Below, one piece after another: positions 34,726 to 44,879 of a stretch of 64,000 nt of DNA (position 1 is the first letter of the stretch; every line of letters begins with the position of its first letter). Origin of the DNA: an uncultured Aquimarina sp. Lineage in GTDB: Bacteria > Bacteroidota > Bacteroidia > Flavobacteriales > Flavobacteriaceae. Position numbers and translations under genes: made by a program. Where the stretch lies: assembly GCA_947489685.1 (NCBI GenBank), contig CANLEM010000001.1:620001-684000 (forward strand). The letters run 5' to 3'. The notes below the pieces were generated by a model. The model ran no database searches and had not been told where the DNA came from. It saw only the letters and a program-made list of their open reading frames with translations.

Positions 34726-35691
34726 TTATCCTAAAGTAACTCTTTCAAAAGCAGATACTTCAACATCGCCGTATGACTTAACATATTTAGCAACATTCAT
34801 TTTTTCATCTTTAATGAAGCTCTGATCTAATAAACATTGTTCTTGATCTAGAGTAGTGTTGTCAGAGATAAATCGTTCCATTTTTCCTGGTAGAATTCTA
34901 TCCCAGATTTGCTCAGGTTTACCTTCTGCTTTTAATTCTGCTTTGGCATCTTCTTCAGCTTTTGTTAGAACCTCAGGTGTTAATTGAGACATAGAGATGT
35001 ATTGAGGTACATTTTTAAGTGTTTTACCTAAACGACCAAGTTCTTCATTGTCCTTTTCAATTACAGCAATTCTTGCTTCTGTTTCTGAAGCCACATAGGC
35101 AGGATCAAAATCTTTATAAGAAAGGGTTGTTGCTCCCATAGAAGCAACTTGCATAGCCAAATCTTTTGCCAATACGTCAACCTTATCCACTTTTTTAGAT
35201 AATCCAACCAAGGCAGCAATCTTATTTATGTGAACATATGAACCAACATAAGGAGCTTCTAGTTTAGAAAAAGCATTGATTTCTAGCTTTTCACCAATAA
35301 CACCTGTTTGTTCAACTAATTTTTCAGCAACTGTCATTCCTCCAAAATCCGCAGCTAGAAATTCTTCTTTAGAAGAATGGTTTAACGCAAGTTCTGCTAA
35401 TTGATTTGCTAGAGAAACAAAGCTTTCGTTTTTACCAACAAAATCTGTTTCGCAACCTAGAACAATAGATACACCAACAGTGTTATCTGCATTTATTTTG
35501 GAAATTGCAGCGCCCTCAGAAGAATCACGATCTGCTCTCTTGGCAGCTACTTTTTGTCCTTTTTTTCTTAAAACTTCGATAGCTTTATCAAAATCTCCTT
35601 CAGCTTCTACAAGTGCTTTTTTACAATCCATCATTCCGGCACCTGTTGCTTTTCTTAATTTATTTACTTCTGCGGCTGTAATCTTTGCCAT
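34726..35691 (-). CDS. tsf: Elongation factor Ts
   Basis: 321 residues. It is the GDP-GTP exchange factor for EF-Tu. The N-terminal UBA-like domain (KITAAEVNKLRKATGAGMMD) carries the conserved TGAGMMDCKKAL motif. The TDFV exchange motif is present (CETDFVGKNESF), followed by the dimerisation domains. A -7 element (TACTTTTG, minus strand, 35753-35760) suggests a promoter of its own in addition to read-through from rpsB. Confidence 0.98.
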   Translation of the reverse strand: MAKITAAEVNKLRKATGAGMMDCKKALVEAEGDFDKAIEVLRKKGQKVAAKRADRDSSEGAAISKINADNTVGVSIVLGCETDFVGKNESFVSLANQLAELALNHSSKEEFLAADFGGMTVAEKLVEQTGVIGEKLEINAFSKLEAPYVGSYVHINKIAALVGLSKKVDKVDVLAKDLAMQVASMGATTLSYKDFDPAYVASETEARIAVIEKDNEELGRLGKTLKNVPQYISMSQLTPEVLTKAEEDAKAELKAEGKPEQIWDRILPGKMERFISDNTTLDQEQCLLDQSFIKDEKMNVAKYVKSYGDVEVSAFERVTLG

Positions 35692-35752
35692 ACCTTTAAA
35701 TATTTAATGTGTAATGTGTTTGTATAAAAAACAAGTCGTTTAGTTAATACTG

Positions 35753-35760
35753 CAAAAGTA
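35753..35760 (-). promoter_or_regulatory. tsf -7 promoter element
   Basis: TACTTTTG on the minus strand (plus-strand CAAAAGTA), 62 bp before the tsf ATG. It sits in the loop of a long imperfect inverted repeat (AGTCGTTT ... AAACGACT) in the rpsB-tsf gap. Confidence 0.5.
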
Positions 35761-35862
35761 AAGAACCAAACGACTCGTGTAATTTATGTTAAAGTTAAGC
35801 TTTGATCAATCAATTAAAACTTAACGCATAACTGTAAAGATCGTAAAACGATTATAACTCGT

Positions 35863-36711
35863 TTATTCTTCTTCTTGTTTTGCTGCTTCTTCAACTACTA
35901 CTTCAGCTTTTGGAGCTGGCGCCGCTTCTGTCTTTGCAGGAGCTGGAGTTGCTTCGGCTTTTGCAGGAGCTGCTGCTTCAGCTTTTGCAGGAGCATCTTT
36001 CTTAGGAGCGTCTTTTGAAGCTTTTCTTTCGCTTAGTCCTTCAATGATAGCATCACTAACATAGGTCATTACTTTGTCGATAGATTTAGAAGCATCATCA
36101 TTTGCTGGGATTAGATAATCTACCTGACGAGGGTCAGAGTTAGTATCTACCATTGCAAAAATTGGAATGTTTAATTTCTGAGCTTCTTTCACTGCGATAT
36201 GTTCGCGAGTAATATCAACAACGAATAACGCACCAGGTAAACGAGTCATATCAGAGATAGAACCAAGGTTCTTTTCTAATTTAGCTCTTAAACGGTCTAC
36301 CTGTAAACGTTCTTTCTTTGATAGTGTATTGAAAGTTCCGTCTTTCTTCATTCTATCGATAGCAGCCATTTTTTTAACAGCTTTACGGATAGTAACAAAG
36401 TTAGTAAGCATACCTCCAGGCCATCTTTCTGTGATATATGGCTGGTTGGCTTTGCTAGCTTTTTCGGCTACGATTTCTTTTGCTTGTTTTTTGGTCGCAA
36501 CAAAAAGGATTTTTCTGCCCGACGCTGCAATCTTTTTTAAAGCCTCGCTAGATTCTTCAATTTTTGCAGCAGTTTTATATAAGTTAATGATGTGAATACC
36601 ATTACGCTCCATATAAATATATGGTGCCATGTTTGGATCCCATCTTCTTGTAAGGTGTCCAAAGTGTACACCTGCATCAAGTAATTCTTTTACTTCGATA
36701 TTGTTTGCCAT
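35863..36711 (-). CDS. rpsB: 30S ribosomal protein S2 with Ala/Pro/Lys/Glu-rich tail
   Basis: 282 residues. The conserved S2 core (about 1-225) includes LLDAGVHFGHLTRRWDP and the PGALFVVDITREHIAVKEA block. The last ~57 residues are a low-complexity tail with repeats such as PAKAEA and PAPAKTEA, ending in EEAAKQEEE. Such tails are common in Bacteroidota S2. S2 sits on the small-subunit platform and is encoded next to tsf as usual. Confidence 0.98.
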   Translation of the reverse strand: MANNIEVKELLDAGVHFGHLTRRWDPNMAPYIYMERNGIHIINLYKTAAKIEESSEALKKIAASGRKILFVATKKQAKEIVAEKASKANQPYITERWPGGMLTNFVTIRKAVKKMAAIDRMKKDGTFNTLSKKERLQVDRLRAKLEKNLGSISDMTRLPGALFVVDITREHIAVKEAQKLNIPIFAMVDTNSDPRQVDYLIPANDDASKSIDKVMTYVSDAIIEGLSERKASKDAPKKDAPAKAEAAAPAKAEATPAPAKTEAAPAPKAEVVVEEAAKQEEE

Positions 36712-36840
36712 TTTTGTAATAGTTTACGTTCTGTTGAATTAGCAATACACAAGTGGCTACGTTTGTATGGCCTTGCGCATTTAGATGCTAAACTAACCCC
36801 TCAAAAAAGTTGAGGTAACAACAAATACTGTTTTAATAAA

Positions 36841-37227
36841 TTAACGTTTAGAGAACTGGAATTTCTTACGAGCTTTCTTCTGACCGAATTTCTTACGCTC
36901 TACCATTCTTGGATCTCTGGTCAATAAACCTTCTGGTTTAAGGATAGATCTGTTTTCTTCGTCTAGTTCGCATACTGCTCTAGATATAGCTAAACGCACA
37001 GCTTCTGCCTGCCCAGTGATACCTCCACCATAAACGTTTACAGTTACATCGTATTTATCTTCATTGCTTGTTAAAGTCAATGGCTGATTTACTTTGTATT
37101 GTAAAGTTCCAGTAGTAAAGTAGTCATTAAGGTCTTTTTTATTAACCGTAATTTTTCCAGAACCATCTTTAAGATAGATTCTAGCTACAGCCGTTTTTCT
37201 ACGACCAATTTTGTGAATAACTTCCAT
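36841..37227 (-). CDS. rpsI: 30S ribosomal protein S9
   Basis: 128 residues. Signature motifs are IGRRKTAVARIYLKDGSG at the start and GLLTRDPRMVERKKFGQKKA near the end, finishing with the conserved C-terminal FQFSKR whose Arg reaches the P-site tRNA. Its ATG overlaps the rplM stop by one base, so the two are one operon. Confidence 0.99.
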   Translation of the reverse strand: MEVIHKIGRRKTAVARIYLKDGSGKITVNKKDLNDYFTTGTLQYKVNQPLTLTSNEDKYDVTVNVYGGGITGQAEAVRLAISRAVCELDEENRSILKPEGLLTRDPRMVERKKFGQKKARKKFQFSKR

Positions 37228-37682
37228 TACTTAACTTCGTTTAAGTTAACAGTTTTAGGTTGCTGAGCATCTTGATTGTGTTCTGCTCCTGCATATACCT
37301 TTAAATTGCGAAATAAAGCTGCTCCTAATTTGTTCTTAGGTAACATTCCTTTTACCGCTTTTTCGATTAAACGCTCTGGATTCTTGTCGAATAATTCCTG
37401 AGCAGTAAGACTTCTTTGCCCTCCAGGATATCCAGTGTGACGGATATATGACTTATCTGTCCACTTTTTTCCTGTTAAGTTGATTTTTTCGGCGTTTGTA
37501 ATGATAACATTATCACCGCAATCAACGTGTGGGGTAAAGCTAGGCTTGTGCTTACCTCTTAGTAGAATCGCTACTACAGAAGAAAGACGTCCTAAAGTCT
37601 GTCCTTCAGCATCTATATGCAACCATTCTTTAGTAACGGTCGCCTTATTGGCAGATACTGTTTTGTAACTTAATGTGTCCAC
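37227..37682 (-). CDS. rplM: 50S ribosomal protein L13
   Basis: 151 residues. Typical motifs: [39 protein letters not shown] and GMLPKNKLG. The start codon is GTG at 37682, giving the flavobacterial N-terminus (M)[15 protein letters not shown]; no ATG is available at this site. It is the first gene of the L13-S9 operon behind a textbook promoter. Confidence 0.98.
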   Translation of the reverse strand: MDTLSYKTVSANKATVTKEWLHIDAEGQTLGRLSSVVAILLRGKHKPSFTPHVDCGDNVIITNAEKINLTGKKWTDKSYIRHTGYPGGQRSLTAQELFDKNPERLIEKAVKGMLPKNKLGAALFRNLKVYAGAEHNQDAQQPKTVNLNEVK

Positions 37683-37735
37683 ACTAATTAATTTTTACGT
37701 ATTAAACATTCCTTTTCCTATATAAAATAGGGGTG

Positions 37736-37766
37736 CAAATGTACAATTATATATTTATATAGCAAA
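37736..37766 (-). promoter_or_regulatory. rplM-rpsI promoter
   Basis: On the minus strand: TTTG (37766-37763), 19 nt, TACATTTG (37743-37736). This is a near-perfect Bacteroidota sigma-ABfr promoter. Confidence 0.85.
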
Positions 37767-37962
37767 CAGCAAGTTGATATTATTTTTATTAGATGATGTA
37801 TTGGTTTTCAGAGAGATCGGAACCTGCCATAATTATTGTTTGTTAATGAGGAAAGTAAACTGTTGATCTTGTTAATTTTTTACTAAAAAACAGAACAATG
37901 TGTGACAAACCTGAATAATTTCCGTCATCTTAGATATATCAATCATCAAACGACTAATCATC

Positions 37963-40656
37963 ATGAAGTATTTACACCATATATTGGTACTATTCCTGTT
38001 TCCTACATTTATTATTGCCCAAGATTCTACAAGTACAGTCAAAAAAAGAATATATACTACAAAACCATTACAAAATAATGAAGCTCCTACAATCGATGGA
38101 TTGATAAATGAATCTAGTTGGGATTTGGTAGATTGGACAGGAGATTTTATCGAAAATCAACCAGATGAAAATACACCTCCGACTCAGCAAACCAAATTTA
38201 AAATTGTCTACGATCAGAAATATCTATATGTAGCATATCGCTGTTATGATACAGAACCGGATAAGATTGAAAAAAGACTATCAAGAAGAGATGGTTTTGC
38301 GGGAGATTGGGTAGAAATTAATTTGGATACCTATCATGATAAACGTACTGGTTTCTCTTTTTCGATAACTGCCGCAGGCGTAAAAGGAGATGAGTTTATT
38401 TCTCGAAATGGTAATAATTGGGATAGTAGCTGGAATCCCATTTGGTACACGGCTACAAATATAGATGATGAAGGATGGACTGCAGAAGTTAAAATCCCTT
38501 TAAGCCAGGTAAAGTTTGGGAAAAGTAAAGAGCAAATATGGGGGCTTCAAGTAAACCGAAGATTATTTAGAAAAGAAGAACGATCTGTTTGGCAACGTAT
38601 CCCTCAGGATGCTCCAGGATGGGTGAGTGAATTTGGAGAATTACATGGCCTTATTGATATCGAACCGCAAAAGCAGTTAGAAATACAACCTTTTGCCGTA
38701 ACACAATTTGATACTTTTCCTGCCGAAGAAGGAAATCCTTTTAGAGATGGAGAAGAATTTAAATTAAATGGTGGGCTAGATGCTAAAATTGGTGTTACTA
38801 ATGATCTTACATTAGACTTAACAGTGAATCCAGATTTTGGTCAAGTAGAAGCTGATCCAGCGGCAATAGCTTTGGATGGTTTTCAGATTTTCTTTAGAGA
38901 GCAACGACCATTCTTTGTAGAGAATAAAAATATATTTGATTATCGGTTTGCTAATGGGTTTGATAATGTGTTTTATTCGCGAAGAATAGGACGAAATCCA
39001 CAAGGGTCTATTAATACACTAAACGGAGAATTTGTTGATCGACCGAGTAATACGACAATTTTGGGGGCGGCAAAATTTAGCGGTAAGACCAAGGATGGAT
39101 GGTCTATCGGAGTTCTGGAAAGTGTAACCGAAAGAGAAATTGCCAAAATCGAAGATGAAAACGGAAATGAGAGGAGGGCGATTGTAGAGCCTTTGACTAA
39201 TTATTTTGTGGGAAGAGCCCAAAAAGACTTTAATGATCGTAATACATATATAGGCGGAATCATTACTGCGACAAATCGGGATTTGGGAGATGCTTTTGAA
39301 ATAGATGAAAATAATCCGGATACAGATGAGACATCAGAACTTATAGGTACCAAAGAAAACAATCTAAATTCGTTAAGAAAATCTGCATACTCTGGTGGTT
39401 TAGATTTTAGACATAACTGGAAGGATAGAAAATATTATTTAGAAGGTAATTTTGTTGCTAGTCATGTCAAAGGTTCTAAAGAGGCTATTGAACAAACACA
39501 AAATGAACTTACACATCTTTTTCAGCGTGTAGATGCTGATCATGTTCGTGTTGACCCTAACCGAACTTCGCTTACAGGTACCGGAGGTAAGTTAACCGGA
39601 GGTAAATCTGGTGGTGGACGCTGGAGGTATAATGCCGGTATTTTTTGGAGATCTCCGCAGTTAGAGCTTAATGATATTGGTTTTTTGCGACAAGCAGATG
39701 AGATAAGACAATTTGCTAATGTGAGATACTTGTTCTTAAAACCAACCAAGTTTTATAGAAGAGCAGAGATTTTTGCAGAACAATTTTCGACCTTTGATTT
39801 TGAAGGAAACTATAATCGTATTCAGTATTTTATACGAGGAGAAATTAATTATATAAATAACTGGTGGACCGAAGTAGGATTTGGGCATAAACCAAGAATT
39901 TTTTCGAATACCATTTTACAAGGAGGTCCAAGGTGGCGTTTTTCTGATGAGAATTTTGCTTTTCTGTTTTTTGGTTCGGATAGAAGAAAAAAATTCAATT
40001 TTACGGTGGGTTATGATGGTTCTAGAGCAAATCAAAAGAACTTCTCTTTTAATAGGTATGTGATACGATTAAATTATCAACCGATTAATGCATTGAGTAT
40101 TTCTCTTAATCCGCAATTCAGACAAAATCCTAATAAAACTCAATATGTAACAGAAACGGATTTTAGCGGAACACCAAGATATATAACCGCTAATATTGAT
40201 CAACAAACACTAAGTGCTAGTATTCGACTAAATTATAATATCAATCCTAATCTTACCATTCAATACTATGGAGAGCCTTTTATCTCAAGAGGGCGCTATA
40301 AAGAGTTTAATTATGTCAATAACCCAATAGCCAAGGATCTTAGTGAACGTGTTACTTTGTATGATGAAAATCAAATTTCGTTTGCAGACGATGTATATTC
40401 GATTGATGAAAATAGAGATGGAACTGTAGATTATACAATTGATAATCCTGATTTTGCATTTGTTCAGTTTCGTTCTAATTTGGTATTACGTTGGGAGTAT
40501 ATTCCGGGCTCAGAAATATTTTTGGTTTGGTCTCAAGGTGTAACAGGAAGTGGTGATCCCGGAGATCATTTATTTAGGAGTTTAAATACTCAGATTTTGG
40601 ATCAGCAACCAGAAAACACCTTTTTGATTAAAGCTACATATAGGTTTGTGTTATAA
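37963..40656 (+). CDS. DUF5916 outer-membrane protein with CBM9-like domain
   Basis: 897 residues. The signal peptide (about 1-19, cleaved after IIAQ) is followed by a CBM9/DOMON-like sandwich (about 40-215; APTIDGLINESSWDLVDWTG, then YDQKYLYVAYRCYD). The DUF5916 region includes DLTVNPDFGQVEADPAAIAL and FFREQRPFFVENKNIFDY. Alternating hydrophobic strands suggest a beta-barrel to the C-terminus (LIKATYRFVL). It is a frequent Bacteroidota family of unknown function at the outer membrane. The gene is transcribed divergently from rplM. Confidence 0.9.
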   Translation: MKYLHHILVLFLFPTFIIAQDSTSTVKKRIYTTKPLQNNEAPTIDGLINESSWDLVDWTGDFIENQPDENTPPTQQTKFKIVYDQKYLYVAYRCYDTEPDKIEKRLSRRDGFAGDWVEINLDTYHDKRTGFSFSITAAGVKGDEFISRNGNNWDSSWNPIWYTATNIDDEGWTAEVKIPLSQVKFGKSKEQIWGLQVNRRLFRKEERSVWQRIPQDAPGWVSEFGELHGLIDIEPQKQLEIQPFAVTQFDTFPAEEGNPFRDGEEFKLNGGLDAKIGVTNDLTLDLTVNPDFGQVEADPAAIALDGFQIFFREQRPFFVENKNIFDYRFANGFDNVFYSRRIGRNPQGSINTLNGEFVDRPSNTTILGAAKFSGKTKDGWSIGVLESVTEREIAKIEDENGNERRAIVEPLTNYFVGRAQKDFNDRNTYIGGIITATNRDLGDAFEIDENNPDTDETSELIGTKENNLNSLRKSAYSGGLDFRHNWKDRKYYLEGNFVASHVKGSKEAIEQTQNELTHLFQRVDADHVRVDPNRTSLTGTGGKLTGGKSGGGRWRYNAGIFWRSPQLELNDIGFLRQADEIRQFANVRYLFLKPTKFYRRAEIFAEQFSTFDFEGNYNRIQYFIRGEINYINNWWTEVGFGHKPRIFSNTILQGGPRWRFSDENFAFLFFGSDRRKKFNFTVGYDGSRANQKNFSFNRYVIRLNYQPINALSISLNPQFRQNPNKTQYVTETDFSGTPRYITANIDQQTLSASIRLNYNINPNLTIQYYGEPFISRGRYKEFNYVNNPIAKDLSERVTLYDENQISFADDVYSIDENRDGTVDYTIDNPDFAFVQFRSNLVLRWEYIPGSEIFLVWSQGVTGSGDPGDHLFRSLNTQILDQQPENTFLIKATYRFVL

Positions 40657-40682
40657 GTTTTTTAAAAAGTTTTTTAAGACAT

Positions 40683-40712
40683 ATATTGCGGCACTTTAGA
40701 TTGTCGCAATAT
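40683..40712 (+). repeat. Stem-loop covering the start codon of the beta-lactamase-like gene
   Basis: ATATTGCGGCA (40683-40693) pairs with TGTCGCAATAT (40702-40712) with one G-U; the right arm includes the first two bases of the ATG at 40711. It could mask initiation, or be a weak terminator of the upstream gene (no U-tract). Confidence 0.55.
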
Positions 40713-41907
40713 GAAATGTTTTTATGTTATTCTTTTAGTGCTTGTAGTATCTTGTAATACATCTAAGCCAACAGAGAAAGCTGTTGTAATTAATAAAGAG
40801 CCTGAAACCTCTAAAAAGGACTCATTGTCGTTTTTCTTGAGTCATTATGACAAGTTTTTTGCAACTAATTTTAATGTTTCAGAATGTCCTGGTGCGGCGG
40901 TTGTGATTGTAAAAGATTCTACAGTCATTTATAAAAAAGGGTTTGGGGTTAAAGAAATTCATACACAAGACTCGGTTGATACGAATACAGTTTTTAGAAT
41001 TGCTAGTTTATCAAAAGGAGTTACGGCAGTGCTTGCGGGAAATATGGTAGATCAAAATGAACTGCAATGGAATCAAAACATTAAGAAAACACTTGATGTG
41101 TTTGATTTAAAAGATCGAAAACAAGCAAGTAGACTTCAGGTAAATCATCTGTTATCTCATACTACAGGATTATATAAGTATACATATAGCAAACTTATAA
41201 ATCGAGGTGTATCGATTGATCAGATTATCAAAAATTTCAGAAATAAAGGTGTGGTATCTAGAGAAGGCGTAGAATATGAGTACCAAAATGCCATGTTTTC
41301 GGTTATCGAAAAAATAATGGAACATCAAACCGAAAAATCTTTTGAAATGTTGCTTAAAGAAAGAGTTTTTAATCCTGCGGGGATGAATGATGCATCGAGT
41401 ACATTTGCGGCTATCAAAAATAACGATAATGTAGCATTGCCGCATTCTTATAATCACTATTCAAAAAAATATAGGCTTGATGATCTTCATAAAGCCTATT
41501 ACAACGTATCTGCCGCAGGGGGTGTAAATGCTTCGATATCGGATATGGGAGAATACTTGAAAGTGTTACTAGGCAATCGCCCTGATATTATCTCCAAAGA
41601 AAGCCTTGATGATATCTTTAACCCAATTATTTGTACAAGTGATAAAGACACTTATGTAAATCTATGGGATGGTGTAACAGATTCGTATTATGCTATGGGA
41701 TGGCGTATTCTGGATTATAGAGGTCGCAGAATTGTGTATCACGGTGGTAATGTAAACCAATACAAAACACAATTGCTAATTGATCCTGATAACAATATTG
41801 CAATCTGTGTGTTGTTTAATGGTCCCAACCCATTTAATGGCCCGGTAATGCCTACATTCTTAAATTACTATGATTTTTATATGGATATGAAGAAAAGAGA
41901 GCAGTAA
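40711..41907 (+). CDS. Serine hydrolase lipoprotein, class C beta-lactamase/DD-peptidase family
   Basis: 398 residues. The signal peptide has lipobox VVSC (Cys15). The beta-lactamase fold carries the S-x-x-K nucleophile motif (IASLSKG, Ser99-Lys102), a Y-x-N motif in EYQNAMFSVIEKIM and the HGG triad near the C-terminus (VYHGGNVNQYK). These residues define the EstB/AmpC-like serine hydrolases, which act as esterases, D-amino-acid peptidases or lactamases. The cell-wall or ester substrate cannot be decided. A hairpin overlaps its start codon. Confidence 0.92.
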   Translation: MKCFYVILLVLVVSCNTSKPTEKAVVINKEPETSKKDSLSFFLSHYDKFFATNFNVSECPGAAVVIVKDSTVIYKKGFGVKEIHTQDSVDTNTVFRIASLSKGVTAVLAGNMVDQNELQWNQNIKKTLDVFDLKDRKQASRLQVNHLLSHTTGLYKYTYSKLINRGVSIDQIIKNFRNKGVVSREGVEYEYQNAMFSVIEKIMEHQTEKSFEMLLKERVFNPAGMNDASSTFAAIKNNDNVALPHSYNHYSKKYRLDDLHKAYYNVSAAGGVNASISDMGEYLKVLLGNRPDIISKESLDDIFNPIICTSDKDTYVNLWDGVTDSYYAMGWRILDYRGRRIVYHGGNVNQYKTQLLIDPDNNIAICVLFNGPNPFNGPVMPTFLNYYDFYMDMKKREQ

Positions 41908-41938
41908 TTTTGCATCCCGTTTTTCTTTTAGACAATTT

Positions 41939-44770
41939 TTAATGTGCTTCAAGCCAATTGTCACCCAATCCAAGATCTATATCTAATGGAACAGCAAGTT
42001 GATATGCGCTCTCCATTTCAGTTTTGATTAATGTTTTAATCTCTTCTAGTTCTGGTTTGTATACGTCAAATACCAATTCATCATGTACCTGTAAAAGCAT
42101 TTTGGTTTTATAACCATTTTCTTTTAGTTTTTTATGGATATTAATCATCGCAATTTTGATAATATCTGCGGCGCTACCTTGAATAGGGGCGTTTACGGCG
42201 TTTCGTTCTGCCGCTCCTCTTACAATTGCATTGGCAGAATTAATATCTTTTAGATACCTACGCCTTCCTAAGACAGTTTGTACATAGCCATTGTCACGAG
42301 CAAAGTCAACTTGTTCGCTCATGTAATTACGCAATTTAGGGTACGTTTTGTAATACGTATCGATTAATTCCTTGGCTTCACTACGCGAGAGGCTCGTTTG
42401 GTTACTTAGTCCAAAAGCCGAAACCCCATAAATGATTCCAAAATTTACTGTTTTGGCATTACTACGTTGTTCTCTGCTTACTTCATCTATAGGTACATTG
42501 AATACTTTTGCTGCGGTAGAGGCATGAATATCTTCTCCGTTTTTAAAAGCCTCGATCATTGTCTCTTCTTCACTCAAGGCTGCAATAATTCGTAGTTCTA
42601 TTTGCGAGTAATCTGCAGCTAGCAATGTGTACTCTTCGCTTCTTGGGATAAAAGCTTTTCTTACTTGTCGCCCTCTTTCCGTTCGTATCGGGATGTTTTG
42701 CAAATTAGGGTTGTTAGAACTTAAGCGTCCTGTTGCTGCAACCGTTTGCATATAGTCGGTATGTACTCTTCCGGTAGTTTCATTAACCTGAGTAGGTAAA
42801 GCATCTACATATGTACTTTTTAATTTTGACAAGCCTCTGAAATCTAATATGTTTTGAATGATCTCATGATCTTTTGCCAAATAAGATAGTACATCTTCTG
42901 CTGTAGAATATTGCCCGGTTTTTGTCTTTTTTGGTTTGTCGACCAATTTCATTTTTTCGAATAAAATAACGCCTAGTTGTTTTGGCGAGGCGATATTGAA
43001 TTCTTCTCCTGCCTCGGTGTATATTTTACTTTCTAAATCTTTGATATCATTATCTAAATCCTTTGATAGCGATTCAAGAAAGGCTCTGTCCAGATTAATT
43101 CCTTCGATTTCCATGTCGGCCAAAACTCTTAGTAACGGGATTTCAATATCTTCAAATAAAGAAACCGTTTTGGCTTCATTAAGTTCGGGTGCAAAATGTT
43201 CTTTCAATTGAAATGTAATATCGGCATCTTCTACAGCATATTCGGTTTGTTTGTCCAGAGGTACTTGTCTAAACGAAAGTTGATTTTTTCCTTTTTTGCC
43301 AATTAATTCTGTGATCGAAACAGGAGTGTAATTAAGATACGTTTCGGCCAATACATCCATATTGTGTCTCATGTCTGGATTAATCAGATAATGCGCTAGC
43401 ATGGTATCAAATAGCTTTCCTTTTACTTCAATATTGTACTTGGCTAGTACTTTGATGTCATATTTTAGGTTTTGTCCAATTTTAGAAATCTCTTCTGATT
43501 CAAAAAATGGACGTATTTGCTCTATTAACTCTTGGATTTCATTACGATCTTCGGGGAACGGAATGTAGAACCCTTTACTTCCTTCCCATGAAAAGGCAAT
43601 CCCTACTAATTCGGCAGTTAATGGATTGAGTCCTGTGGTTTCGGTATCAAAACAAACACTATTTTGTTTTAGTAAGTTTTGTAAAAACAGTTTCATGGCC
43701 ATGCCAGGCACAATACTTTGATAAAAATGTTCGGTATTGGCAATTGTTTTTCTATTCGAGAAAGATGTTGCTGTGTCTTCGCTCTGATCATCACCACCAA
43801 ATAGAGAAAACTGGCCTGCACCCGCTGCTTGAGAGGTTTTCTTTTTGGTGCTTGTTGGTGCATTTTCTTGAGATGTAGCAGGGTCTTCTTTAGAGAATAT
43901 TTTAACGAACTGATCGGTAAGTCTTCTAAACTCAAGTTCTTCAAAAATGGTTCTTACTTTTGCTTCGTCCGGAGCAACAAGTTCATAATCCTTGGCATTA
44001 AAAACCACATCACAATCCAGAATAATTGTCGCTAGTTTTTTTGATAGAAGTCCAAGCTCTGCATTAGCCTCTACCTTTTCTTTCATTTTACCTTTTAATT
44101 GATCAGTATTCGCTAAAAGCCCTTCCATAGATCCGTATGCAGCTATAAACTTTTTGGCTGTTTTATCTCCAACACCGGGCAATCCAGGTATATTGTCTAC
44201 TGCATCACCCATCATACCCAGGTAATCTATTACTTGTTCGGGGCGCTCTACTTCAAACCTTTTTTGAACCTCTGGTATGCCCCAAATTTCAATACCGTTG
44301 CCCATTCTTGCAGGACGATACATAAATATATTTTCAGAAACCAATTGCGCATAATCCTTATCAGGAGTTACCATATAGGTTTGATATCCTTCTTTTTCGG
44401 CTTGTTTTGCAATAGTACCAATAAGATCGTCGGCTTCAACTCCGGCACGTTCTATTATAGGGATGTGCATTGCTTTTAATATTTCTTGGATAATAGGAAC
44501 TGCAATCTTTATGGCCTCTGGTGTTTCGTCTCGATTGGCCTTGTATTCTGGAAATATCTCTAGCCTGTCTTTACTTCCTTGTTTGTCAAAGGCAACAGCC
44601 AAATGGTCTGGTTTTTCTCTTTTTATAACGTCAAATAATGAGTTCACAAAACCCATAATGGCTGATGTATCCTGCCCTTTGGAGTTAATTCTTGGGTTTT
44701 TAATTAACGCATAATAACCTCTAAAGATTAGTGCAAAGGCATCAAGAAGAAAAAGACGTTTTTGTGACAT
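41939..44770 (-). CDS. polA: DNA polymerase I
   Basis: 943 residues with all three domains. The 5'-3' exonuclease/FEN domain (about 1-290) has LLDAFALIFRGYYAL, EADDLIGTIAKQAE and TPDKDYAQLV. The 3'-5' exonuclease (about 345-530) keeps its acidic residues (VCFDTETTGLNP), so proofreading is probably active. The polymerase has motif A (ADYSQIELRIIAAL), motif B (RSNAKTVNFGIIYG) and motif C (QVHDELVFDV). It serves repair and Okazaki-fragment processing. An Asp/Glu-Ser-rich linker lies near residues 290-335. Confidence 0.98.
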   Translation of the reverse strand: MSQKRLFLLDAFALIFRGYYALIKNPRINSKGQDTSAIMGFVNSLFDVIKREKPDHLAVAFDKQGSKDRLEIFPEYKANRDETPEAIKIAVPIIQEILKAMHIPIIERAGVEADDLIGTIAKQAEKEGYQTYMVTPDKDYAQLVSENIFMYRPARMGNGIEIWGIPEVQKRFEVERPEQVIDYLGMMGDAVDNIPGLPGVGDKTAKKFIAAYGSMEGLLANTDQLKGKMKEKVEANAELGLLSKKLATIILDCDVVFNAKDYELVAPDEAKVRTIFEELEFRRLTDQFVKIFSKEDPATSQENAPTSTKKKTSQAAGAGQFSLFGGDDQSEDTATSFSNRKTIANTEHFYQSIVPGMAMKLFLQNLLKQNSVCFDTETTGLNPLTAELVGIAFSWEGSKGFYIPFPEDRNEIQELIEQIRPFFESEEISKIGQNLKYDIKVLAKYNIEVKGKLFDTMLAHYLINPDMRHNMDVLAETYLNYTPVSITELIGKKGKNQLSFRQVPLDKQTEYAVEDADITFQLKEHFAPELNEAKTVSLFEDIEIPLLRVLADMEIEGINLDRAFLESLSKDLDNDIKDLESKIYTEAGEEFNIASPKQLGVILFEKMKLVDKPKKTKTGQYSTAEDVLSYLAKDHEIIQNILDFRGLSKLKSTYVDALPTQVNETTGRVHTDYMQTVAATGRLSSNNPNLQNIPIRTERGRQVRKAFIPRSEEYTLLAADYSQIELRIIAALSEEETMIEAFKNGEDIHASTAAKVFNVPIDEVSREQRSNAKTVNFGIIYGVSAFGLSNQTSLSRSEAKELIDTYYKTYPKLRNYMSEQVDFARDNGYVQTVLGRRRYLKDINSANAIVRGAAERNAVNAPIQGSAADIIKIAMINIHKKLKENGYKTKMLLQVHDELVFDVYKPELEEIKTLIKTEMESAYQLAVPLDIDLGLGDNWLEAH

Positions 44771-44850
44771 AATACGAGTTAAATTTTTAGAAACGCAATA
44801 TAAAAAGAAGATTGCTCAATAGCTTAAAAATCTGTGATAAATACAAATAA

Positions 44851-44879
44851 GAAATGCCGTCAAGACCTGACGGCATTTC
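44851..44879 (-). terminator. Hairpin upstream of polA (terminator-like on minus strand)
   Basis: GAAATGCCGTCA (44851-44862), AGACC loop, TGACGGCATTTC (44868-44879). On the minus strand it is followed by TTATTTGTATTTA; no minus-strand gene ends there, so it is an attenuator in the polA leader or the end of an unannotated RNA. Confidence 0.55.

Noticed and set aside
36799-36815. CCTCAA/TTGAGG hairpin between rpsI and rpsB
   Set aside because: Only 6 bp and without a U-tract after it on the minus strand; too weak to call a terminator.
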